From Chloromonas sp. AAM2 (lineage: Eukaryota; Chlorophyta; Chlorophyceae; Chlamydomonadales; Chlamydomonadaceae): a stretch of DNA of 64,000 nt. A model generated the notes under the pieces. The model was not told the DNA's origin. It did no database searches and was given only the letters and a program-made list of their open reading frames with translations. A program made the translations under genes and the position numbers. Within the stretch, counting starts at the first letter, position 1, and the number at the start of each line of letters is the position of its first letter. Below, piece after piece: positions 40,253 to 49,915 of this stretch. The stretch covers positions 1-64,000 of the forward strand of contig QAXH01005956.1 of NCBI GenBank assembly GCA_004335635.1, in the 5' to 3' direction.

Positions 40253-42356
40253 TGTGCTGTGGCAACCCAAAGCTGTCAGTGACTGAGATGCCTCACCTAA
40301 TCACGTGGTCATATGCCTCTCGTGGCATAACAAACTTCTGCAGCACGCCGTCGTAGATAGACTCTGTGATGGCAGTGTACTGCCCAGGTGCCACCAACCG
40401 CTGCAATCGCTCACAAGATAAGTAGTCAAAGCCTGCAGCACATGACATGCACGTGCAATGGTTGCCGTGGCATGATCTGAAATCCGCACGATCGAGCTGC
40501 CTGTCCGGTCACGTGTACATGGGAGAATGTGACGAGTTTGAGGCATGATATCGCAGGGTGCTGGCCACTGTTGGAGTGCTGAACCAGAAACCATGCTCCC
40601 AAACAATATCCCAACCAATGCCACAACCGCCCACCACCAGCCGTCACTCACATGCTGGCTCCTTGGTGTCTTCCTCTGGCTCTAGCTCGTAAACTTCCCC
40701 TGCCTGGGGCCCGGTGCGCGTGCGCCTCTGCACAACAAACCAGCCGTTGACTGTCTGCATGCTATTCTGGCAGAAGGGCCACATGCCTGGAGTGATGACA
40801 GTGGTAGCCTGGAGAAGGTCTGGGTGGGTGAGGCCCAAAAAAGGCGGAGATTGCCAGACAATGCAGCGAGCGACGCAGAGCGTGACCGGCCTCTGAAGGC
40901 CACGGCTCGTCCCCAGACATTTGCATGGTTCTTGGGTCCCCATGTCCATGCATCGCACCTTCTTCGGCGCAGCTGACATGAAGGTCATGGTCCCACTGAA
41001 CCACGCACATGCGTCCACCTCCGGATGCTGCATGGGGGCAGGGCGGGCCATGGGCTGGCATGTTGGGCATGGCATGAGTATGATGCCGGGTAGCCAGGAG
41101 CATGGCATGCCATGGCACTGAATTGTTTTTTCGAAGGCAGGCAGGCGTACTATACAACAGGCTGTCAAACGAAACGAACGGGCTCCAAGCGAGCAATCCA
41201 GTGCGCTCGCTTCATTTACTGAACTGGGTTTTTGCACACAGCCCAGCTTTGCCCCCTATCACCAAACTTCCTCAGTTAACAGCCATCCCAGGGATTGGAC
41301 AATTTGACGAGTTCATGTGGCGAAGTAGCGTGGTCATGGTTAGTCAGTGGCGTGATATGCGTATTGTGTGATACAGACAGGCGTACTTCCCGCTTCGCCA
41401 CATGAACAACCCATCAAATTGTCCCAGAACTGGCAAACATCATTTTTTTTGCCACACTTCCTTAGTGCATCGGTGCAACATGCTGCCAGGCTGACCAAAG
41501 CCGACAAAGTCTGTCAAGCTCGGCTGCTGCCATGACCTCAAACCCCGTATCGCCCTTTGGACTGGGCATGTGTCGGTCACCGTGCACTGATCATGCAAGC
41601 AGGCTGAGTGCACAAGCCGTACGCGCTTACACTCGCTGCCGCTCAACCTGCTGACATGCCGCAAGTGCATGCGTGTCCATCTCACATCACGAAGGCCGTC
41701 ACAGGGCACGGATAGGGGCGTGCACCGCCCTGGCAACCTGAAGCAAGGAAGTAAAACGAGGGCGAACATGCCTGCATGCCTGCATGCTCGCTCACCTTGT
41801 GAACCAATGCATCACAGATAGCAGGGCCTGTGATGTTGGTCCGTTTTTTGCGGTATATCTGCGCCAAGCAAAGCGCAGGCAGGTGTAGTACATGAGGTCA
41901 CGTGCAAGGTATGGTGGCGCAGGCTATGAGCACTGGCATGCAATGGACGGCATGTTGCCTCCATGAGATCAACCAACCAACCAACCAACCCCCATTATGC
42001 GCTGCTCCCACAAGCCAAGTGAACTTCAAACTGTTACATGCTTCAAGCCACAGAACTGGTGTGATAGCTGATGACTGACGACAAAACTTGCAGTGCCGAC
42101 CATTATGCTGCCATTCACGTGCTATCATTTGCATGCTACTTGCCACATAGCTGTTCCTTATGCCAGCACCCCATACCTTGGTATCCTTGGCACCCCATAC
42201 CTTGGTATCCTTGGCACCCCATACCTTGGTATCCTTGGCACCCCATACCTTGGTATCCTTGGCACCCCATACCTTGGTATCCTTGGCACCCCATACCTTG
42301 GTATCCTTGGCAGACATGAAGTACCAGGCAATAGGGGCCGAGTCCTGATACACGAC
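37382..42356 (-). CDS. Large conserved-looking protein of unknown function, Ala/Pro-rich C-terminus (5' end missing)
   Basis: I do not recognise the family. Eight exons join with consistent phases to at least 789 aa: 42297-42356, 41796-41858, 40652-40808, 40297-40432, 39693-39965, 39395-39485, 38911-39168, 37382-38713 (TGA at 37382-37384). The N-terminal 340 residues look like a globular, constrained fold: YQDSAPIAWYFMS, RKKRTNITGPAICDALV, GMWPFCQNSMQTVNGWFVVQ, YTAITESIYDGVLQKFVMP, AIWSPTACVCERRCSNFML, RISVARMQLLFKVDTHNRIW, PTPFMCVVTGKTHPGSD and REYYLRMR. The 444-residue last exon is low-complexity Ala/Pro/Ser/Gly with poly-Ala and PPPPPP and is probably disordered. No transmembrane segment or catalytic signature is visible. 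A candidate upstream exon at 42911-42961 (minus) has good splice sites but a phase that does not fit directly. The donor of exon 42297-42356 lies in a sixfold 24-bp repeat. Confidence 0.7.
40214..40248 (+). repeat. (TG)n microsatellite
   Basis: About 17 TG units in the minus-strand gene's intron, 48 bases from the donor of exon 40297-40432. Confidence 0.97.
41297..41424. repeat. Inverted repeat, possible small MITE
   Basis: 41297-41326 (ggacaatttgacgagttcat...) and 41391-41424 are near-perfect reverse complements around a loop of about 65 bases, inside an intron of the unknown minus-strand gene. The flank gtcccagaactggcaaacat at 41421-41440 recurs at about 52563. Confidence 0.8.
42170..42313. 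repeat. 24-bp repeat, six copies, each carrying a 5' splice site
   Basis: Six near-identical copies of accccataccttggtatcctt-type units (24 bases). On the minus strand each reads AAGGATACCAAG/GTATGG, that is, codons KDTK plus a donor, in an uninterrupted frame AKDTKVWG. The copy next to 42297 is taken as the exon end. Confidence 0.97.
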
Positions 42357-44463
42357 CTGCGTGAAGTAAGTAATGAAGTATATGTTGTAGAGCACCTTAG
42401 TGTGGTGTAGACGCGCACCTTGTTGAACCTCACCTAGACTGGCAGAAACAGGACAGACGGAGCATGATGTCATCACTTCACGTGCAGAGGTGCGCCTGAT
42501 CCTACTGGATGTAAGAACAAATGAAGTCTGCGTTTTGTGCATTCTCATTCGTCCTGAGCCCAGCTGCTCTTTTATTGCTATTCTCTTCGTACTGTGGCCT
42601 TGCGTGCTGGGACGAGTTGCTTACTGCTGGCTCTGGGTTTACGCATGCACACTAACCGTATGTGGGATGGATACGTTGGGGCAGGCCTCCCCTTTGTGCG
42701 TTTTCTTCCATAAGTGATAGTATAGGCCCCATGCGAGGCCCTCTGTGTCATTAAGCACTTCTATGAGATTCTGCGTGCGTACGAGGCAAACAAGTTCTGT
42801 CAGGGGCCTGTCATCAGCGGGCTGGTGACAGTTTGGTTAGCGGGGCTGCTAAAGCAACGTGATCACGCTTCACGGGAAGATGACTCCGCAATGGCTGAGA
42901 AAAGGCTCACCGGTGGATCGCTCATCGCTTGTCACAATAGCCAGGGAGACGTCACAACCGTCTGGAATGGACGCTCCTCACACAGCGTGCGTACTCACAA
43001 GCCACAATGAACTGCCAAAAACTACAGCCACTGATATTATCTTCAGCAATGGGATTGGCTCCAGCCAGAGCGCGGGTGGCTTTTGCACCGGGTACGGTGG
43101 CAACTTGATGACGCCGTACCCGGACAAATGAATGACGAGCCTGAGCCTCTTCGCTACTGAAGTAGCCTATCAGCAGAATGTCGCTGGCATACAGAATGCC
43201 TACCTAGGTACTGCAATTGTCGTGAGGGTTTTGGCCGATACTTTCAGGTACTTGCCTGCACGTGTCCTTTTCCCCCAGATTTGTTGAGCCTATTGCACTG
43301 TCACTGTTATCATTGCCACTGGATGCGCTTCTTTATGGCGATCTCTCAGCAATGGATGGGTGAAAGACCGTGACCCTAAACACCGGGCTTTTACAGATGC
43401 AGCCCGGCCGCCGGGTGTCTTTGCTAGCCGAACTGCTAGGCGCATCATGCAAAACAGATGGGGGCAGGAGACTACACGGCGCCCAAGGCATAACCACCGT
43501 GAAGGATGCCTGTTTGCCGTCCAGCGTAGTCAAAGATGGGACCATTACCAGTGCAGCCCTAAAGAGCCACAGGCACACACTACAGTCCCTTTATCAGGCC
43601 TCTGCTACGGGTGCAACCGTGCACAACCATCACCTACACGTACACCTATCGGTGAGAATGCACACATGGGGTGGGGGTGGGTGAGTCCAAGGGTCACTCT
43701 TCAAGCAATTGATTGTCTCTGACAACCCTGTCTTAGGACTTCAAGAAAGTATTTCCACATCTCCCCTCATCCTACCCTCATCCTACCCTCGTCGGCAGAT
43801 CCGAGAATGCAGGAGGCGTCCACTGCATGCTATTACAAACAGACAGGCAGAGTTTGCCACGTAGATATTATTTATCTGGTAGCCCAACTGTCCGCGATTC
43901 TATGCTTGAAAGCACAAGGACAGCTTGTGCTGCCTCGGAGTGGTCATCTTCACCTGCCAAGCAACAGACTGTCGTCACACCTCTGCATGAGGTCCGTTTC
44001 GAAAACACACGTTGGTGTTGACAGGCCACATCAAGTTGGGACTTCAACCTGCAGGCACATGGCGCAAACTCGGGCGCTGGCCCGTCACTCCTGCCCTTTC
44101 TGGCTGGCTCTGCATTCGGCGCCCTAGGATTAGCTTTCTGGTGAGCAGCCCACCGCATGACACTTGGCTTTACCCATGAACCCAGCCCACGCACTGCAGC
44201 CTTATCCGTTCTCGTGAACAAACACATACACCGCACTGAACAAGGGTTTGGTTTCCTAGCTTCTGTGTCTGGTTGTATCGGTTTGGCACGACTGTCTCTT
44301 TTTCGGTTTGTATCTGGCAGCAAGAGGCATGCCAGCCTTTCAGCCAGTTTCAGCCTTTGGCAGCCCTAACGCCAAGTCGAACTCCAGCAGCCTTGTGCAG
44401 TCGACACTCCTTATGCGCAGGAGCATATCTCTGACTCACTCTCTCATTGTCATGACCCCGCAG
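42357..44463. other. Head-to-head region with unassigned exon candidates
   Basis: Should contain the missing 5' exons of the minus-strand unknown gene and of the plus-strand HtrA gene. Candidates: minus 42911-42961 (CDVSLAIVTSDERST between AG and GTGAGC) and plus 43397-43649 (described separately). The promoter(s) cannot be located. Confidence 0.45.
43397..43649 (+). other. Candidate orphan exon
   Basis: An open frame of 84 codons begins directly after a 3' splice-site-like ttttacag and ends at a consensus donor GTGAGAATG. It reads MQPGRRVSLLAELLGASC, then GGRRLHGAQGITTVKDAC and VVKDGTITSAALKSHRHTL. It could be a 5' exon of the HtrA gene or part of another gene; no homology is recognised. 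The opposite strand is open too, which lowers confidence. Confidence 0.35.
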
Positions 44464-45720
44464 GCAGCAGAATGTTCAAGCCGACAGCCGCGGCCTGCCA
44501 CCCACACCACCAGCACACCACGTGCGCCACATGCACCAAGCACATGCTTTAACCGGCGGTTTCAAGCCGGAGTTGTTCCCCAGCAGCAGCACCAGCTGCT
44601 CAGAGCCTTCCACTTCCTATACCTCCAGCAACCAGCAGGCCACCTTCCGACCAGCTTGTCAATTCCCCACCCAGCAGCAACAAGCTTGGCAGCATCTAGT
44701 AGGCAATGCAGTTTCTGTTTCTGACAGCTGGTGGCAGTTGATTAGTTGGCCCTGGGGCCGGTTATGGGATTCTGGCGGGACGACAGGCAGCGGCGGTCTC
44801 AGCTCATCACCAGGCCCGGCTCAAGCCTGGGGCAAACACATCTCCGCCCAAGACTTGCAGCCAGGCATTCAGGGCGTCACACCCGAATCACACGTCACAG
44901 GATTCGGCTCCAAGAACACGCTTCCTGTGTGTGACGTCACGGAGCGGCCGCCCCTGGTGCAGCAGCCTGTGGGCCATGCTGTAGCGGGGACGGCGGGGGA
45001 GCCGGAGGGCGCCACTGGTAAGTGCCCATTTGCATCTGTATCGCCCCCCAGGAGGAACAGAGGATTTTTCTCCAGGAGGAACAGAGGATTAATCGTACAC
45101 ATCGTCATATTCACCTTGCAAATTCCGACTGCTGGTGCAAAGTTCAAACCACCGCCATTGCCTGGATTTGAACCCAGGTTTAACACCTGCTGGGGCGTCT
45201 GCTCCGTTGACGCGGGACTCCATCACTTGTGCGAGTGCGGCCGCTGCCCCGGCAGTGGTGCACATCGTGGTGTCACCGGAGGGCGCCCAGCCGGCCATGG
45301 TCTCACACGCCGCAAGATACAGGTGTGCTGCTTATGGTTCCAATGAGATACGGTTGTATTGAGTCTCAGGGGGGCAACAATCCAGAGGAGCAATCCAGGA
45401 ATACAGCCCAGGGGTACAAAGGGCCACAAAGCGATACAGGTGTGCTGATGGGGGATTTTGTAAGGCATGAATAGGCAAGGAGCCAGGGAGAATTTCAATT
45501 ACATTTGCCCTTGAAACCGAAACGCACCGGGCTGTGTTTGCATGCAACGTCTCTGGCATGTTTGCCACAATGACAGTTCATGTGAGAATGCAAGGCGATC
45601 AACTCAACACAGAGCCCGTCACAGGCAACTATCACAGGCAACTATTCGATCCTGCAATGGATCTCCTATTGGGGTGTGCATGCAGCAATGTTTTATGTTT
45701 TCCCTAGGTTACAACCGACC

Positions 45721-45760
<40 letters not shown>

Positions 45761-48700
45761 CTTTTCTGACTGCCTTGTCACCTGCCTGCCTATTTCCAAC
45801 CAAACCTATGAGTAATCTCTCTTTGTTAGCCAAACACTTGTATCACTCCTTGTCCCCCTCAACACCATCCACTCGTGCTCATTCTCCTGTCAACCTCCGT
45901 CATTTCCTATCCTTTCCTGTCCACACACAGGTCATCTTCAGGCTCAGGCTTCATCTACCACCCTGCCGGATACATCCTCACCAACGCACACGTAGTGGCA
46001 GCAGCAGCAGCGGCAGCGGCAGCAGCGCCTAGCAGCAGCGATCCGCCTGCGCACCCTTTGGGGGGTGCCTCAGGGGATGGCCCGCTGCAGCTGAGCATCA
46101 CCATGCACGATGGGAGGGTGATCAAGGGCAGGGTGGTGGCCATTGATCGCGTGTCAGATGTGGCGGTGAGTGAATCTGTACAATTAATGAGCAAAGCTGC
46201 ACAGTCAGTGAGCAAAGCTGCACAGTCAATGAGCAAAGCTGCACAGTCAATGAGCAAAGCTGCACAGTCAATGAGCAAAGCTGCACAGTCAATNNNNNNN
46301 NNNNNNNNNNNNNNNNNNNNNNNNNNNNNNNNNNNNNNNNNNNNNNNNNNNNNNNNNNNNNNNNNNGCACAGTCAATGAGCAAAGCTGCACAGTCAATGA
46401 GCAAAGCTGCACAGTCAATGAGCAAAGCTGCACAGTCAATGAGCAAAGCTGCACAATCAATGAGCAAAGCTGCACGTGCTGCTACGAAACGCCCTTGCCA
46501 CCACCCTATCAAATAGTGTCAGGTCTTGTTGGTGTTGTCGCACGCATGGGTACGCCTGTAGTGCGCAAGTGTAGTGCTGTGCCCCGCTGCGTCTAGTGAC
46601 GGCGAGGGGTGCTTGGCCTGCCTTTGGAGGCTCTGGGAACTGGCTTCACATCAGCACGTGTCTGGCATGTTGTTGGAGCAATTCAGCATGCATCTGTTCA
46701 CAGGTTGTGTATGTTTAGTATTGTAGACCTTGCTACAGGTGGCACGGGACCCCTCTTGTTTGTGGGGACAGCGTGAAAAAGCACATGTGAGTACGTGTGC
46801 CACGGCTGTGCTTGCGAACTCAGGTTGTGAAGGCGGACCTGCCGCCCGGTGAGCAGCTGCCGTGTGTGCATGTGGGGCGGTCGGGGCGGCTGCGGGCGGG
46901 CGAGTGGGTGGTGGCGCTGGGAACACCGCTCATGCTCAAGCAGTCGGTGAGTGAGGGCAGGATGGGACTGGGTTGGCAAGGGTGGAGGGCTTGGGGGCAG
47001 ACCAGGTCGCATGGGTGTCAACCAGCAGAGCAGAGCAGGGGGAACTCACTGGTCGCATATCAAACCTGGTGTGGAACGATGCCAATGTTGACATGAAGCT
47101 CTGCAGCTACAACTAGTTGGTTGGTTTTGTACCATCAGCCAACACCGCTATATCCGTGTGTGTTGGAAGACGATGAATCTCACAACAACTAAGGTCTTAT
47201 CGATAGTCACGAGCTCCTCCTTGCCTTAGAAGTGCTCATGCTGCCAAATGGAATAAGGACTGCGCTGCCAACCGCTGACTTGCTCCTGCCCACCTGCACT
47301 GCCAACTGCTGACTGGCTCCTGCCCACCTGCCGTGCAGGTTACCGCTGGCATAGTGAGCTGTGTGGAGCGGCGGGGCAGCGAGATGGGGATGGAGGGGGC
47401 ACGCACCGCCTACATACAGACGGACGCCGCGGTCAACCAGGTAGGGATCTGTTACCTTGTGCTTTACCTGTTCCTTTTACTTTATCGCAGTCAACCAGTC
47501 AGGATTGCTTCCTGATGCGTCGCGGCCTATCAAACTGTTGGTGCTTTTCCCCATCCCGATCCTCGCGTGCAGTGCCGAGGGAACATGCTGCCAATCAGGG
47601 AAAAGAGCCAACCTGAGTGCAAGCTAGTCAGGCTGCAATTGGTCGCCCCCGGTCCCAGAGCTCTTTGTGTCTGCACCCTCATCCTGTGTAGTTCACAACG
47701 TGTGTCGTGAGAGAGTGACCGGCAGTGCTGCAACACGCAAACACCACTGTGCCACGTGTGTGGTTGCCACCTGTCACATGGGCAGGGCAACTCCGGCGGC
47801 CCCTTGGTCAACCTGGACGGTCAGGTGGTGGGCATGAGTGTGTTCAAGGCCGTGGCGGCGGACGGGGTATCGTTTGCGGTGCCCATGGATACGGTGCGTT
47901 GCCCTCGAGTGGGCTGGTCGAAAGGGTCGAGTGGGCTGGGCACTGGCTGGGCAAAGTGCGCTGTAGGAAAAGAGGCTCAAGTCGTGAAGTAAGCAGGAAA
48001 GGGCATTGGCGCCCTGAGCTGGGGCGGGCCAAAGGGAAGAGCATGTCAAAGGGACTATGCAGCACAGGCCGCTCCGCCAGTACAATTTTACAACCAGGCG
48101 TCCAAGGGGCCGCTCAACAGGCAAAAGCAGGTGCTATCACATCTCTCAGTACCTGCGTTACCTGCGTTACCTGCGTTATGGCATGAAAGGCATGTCAGTA
48201 CTGATGGCCTACGGGATTCGTTTTTGGTGGTTTTTGTCAGGATTCTGTTTTCGTGACTGTTATCAGGGTTGCGGTATTGGTCCCAGGCAAAGCATATTTT
48301 GTGAGGACTGTTCTTGGCAGGGCAAGGACCCGACATGGTATAGTTAGGCAAGGAATGCATTTTGGGCTGCCTTAGTAAGTCTTCAGCTCAAACTGCTGTG
48401 GGATAACTCTCTGAGCCAAATTGGACTGGCCGTGAGCACTGGTTTGGATGCACTTTGCCGGTGGCCCTCGCTGCACCAGACCGACTAAACTGTTTGCGTT
48501 TGTCTGTGTGCTTGCCACAGGTGTGTGAGGTTGTGCGGCAGTTTCACGATCACGGAAGAGTGATCCGACCGTACGTGGGTGTGACCATGGTGGAAGTTAC
48601 AAACGGTGAGTGGCAGAGACCAGGGCACGTGAATGGTGTGGCTCTGCCACGCGCATGATTCATGCATTCTCACTCAACTTGATCTCATCTCACTTGACTT

Positions 48701-49133
48701 CAACACTGTCAGCACACAAGACGGTGTCTCTGATTTGCCATGGTTGCCAGCAGGGCTCTGATCAAGAGGTGTAACATTCGGTGACTGGACGGGCATGTGA
48801 AGCCGCTGCACCTGTGGTCAGCGCACCGGATTAACGGTTGGTCCCGCTTGCGCTGGCGTGCCGCGGCATCACCCTGCTCGCCTGCTGACGTGTGTGTGCA
48901 GGGGCGCTGAAGCAGTTGCAGCAGCAGGTGCCTCAACTGGCGTCAGCCAAGGCTGCAGTGGTAATACAGGTGTGACGGACATAAAGAGGCAATGACTAGT
49001 TGCAGGTGGATTGACTTTGACTCATTGCAAGCCAAGGAACTTGTGTTCCAGGCCAAATGGTTCTCATCTATACTATCCAGTGCCATGGCCTATGGCAAAT
49101 CAAGTACACTAACTATGGCAAATCAATCACACA

Positions 49134-49167
<34 letters not shown>

Positions 49168-49225
49168 CTGTCTCTCTCACGCTCTCTTGTGCTCTCGCGC
49201 CCTCTCTCTCTCTCTGTCTCTCTCA

Positions 49226-49263
<38 letters not shown>

Positions 49264-49915
49264 CACCTGGACTGCACAAGCCATGTCCACCCATGGCAAA
49301 CAGTACATGACCAGGGATATGCATGTGTGTGCATGTGTGTGTTGCCCCAGGCCGTGAAGGACGGGTCTCCCGCTCAGGAGGCAGGGCTGGAGCCGGAGGA
49401 CATCCTCATCACATTAGACGGTAAGTGTGACAGCAGTGTTGAGGGTGTGAGGGTGTGAGCGAGGGTGTTGCTGTGGGCGCCATGCGTTCATTCGGCGTGC
49501 TGTGACTGGGGCAGAGGCAGTCTCATGACCACAAGGCCTGCAGCTGCAGGCTGGCGTAGACCTGCATGGTGCTGATGGCAGAGTCTGACGTTGCTGGGTT
49601 GGCTTTGGCAGGAGTTTGTGGGAAGGCAACGCGGAGTAGCAGGTGCAAGACGGGGGAGTGGGTGTTGTCGTACGAAACGCCCCCCATGTCAACACCCCCA
49701 TGCCTGCTCAGATGCCCTCCTAATGCAGCACTGCTCACATGGTTGCATGTGCTGGTCCCGCAGGCCGTCCGGGTCTGGGTATGAGTGAGATGGTCGAGGC
49801 GTTTGGTCGCAGCGTGGGCCGGCCCATGGCCGCGTGTGTGATCCGGCAGGCGCCCGGCAGCGGCCCGCCCACTCTGCTCACTAGGCAGCTCACGCCTAGG
49901 GAGGCAATGCACTGA
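44464..49915 (+). CDS. HtrA/Deg-family serine protease with PDZ domain
   Basis: Trypsin-fold protein-quality-control protease; closest in layout to HTRA2-type proteins (protease plus one PDZ). Exons: about 44464-45017, 45178-45322, 45931-46165, 46824-46946, 47339-47440, 47786-47893, 48521-48605, 48902-48969, 49351-49420, 49764-49915 (TGA); phases agree. The 5' end is unsure. The first exon is Ser/Gln-rich with a Trp-rich patch ([16 protein letters not shown]). Then [34 protein letters not shown] with the catalytic His, DRVSDVA with the catalytic Asp, [24 protein letters not shown] and [19 protein letters not shown] with the nucleophile Ser. The PDZ part includes [32 protein letters not shown] and the end REAMH. 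A poly-Ala insert follows the His. The intron after the Asp codon starts a 21-bp array with an assembly gap. Compartment (mitochondrion, plastid) is not decidable. Confidence 0.93.
45722..45758 (+). repeat. (CT)n microsatellite
   Basis: About 18 CT units in the HtrA intron 45323-45930, on the sense strand, upstream of the acceptor at 45930. Confidence 0.97.
46182..46476 (+). repeat. 21-bp tandem array just after a 5' splice site (HtrA), interrupted by assembly gap
   Basis: Units of atgagcaaagctgcacagtc plus one base repeat from about 20 bases after the donor at 46166, five copies before and five to six after the N run 46294-46366. It stays open as MSKAAQS repeats. The second copy contains GTGAGC, a donor-like site. 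Confidence 0.95.
46294..46366. other. Assembly gap (N run) inside the 21-bp array
   Basis: 73 unresolved bases; the array on both sides is the same repeat, so the true copy number is unknown. Confidence 1.
47264..47334 (+). repeat. Tandem duplication at a 3' splice site (HtrA)
   Basis: Two copies of a roughly 36-base block, ctgccaaccgctgacttgct then cctgcccacctgc, lie immediately upstream of the acceptor at 47338. Confidence 0.85.
49132..49259 (+). repeat. (CT)n and (CA)n compound microsatellite
   Basis: CT tract about 49132-49161, impure CT/GT to about 49225, CA tract about 49227-49259, in the HtrA intron before exon 49351-49420. Confidence 0.95.

Noticed and set aside
42071..42410. Plus-strand ORFs encoding repeated YPWHPIPW or HTLVSLAP
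   Set aside because: They are readings of the 24-bp repeat on the wrong strand; the minus strand carries the exon.
45160..45180. tRNA-like T-arm on the minus strand (GGTTCAAATCC within a short palindrome)
   Set aside because: No acceptor stem, D arm or anticodon arm at the right spacing, and the site is the acceptor region of an HtrA exon.
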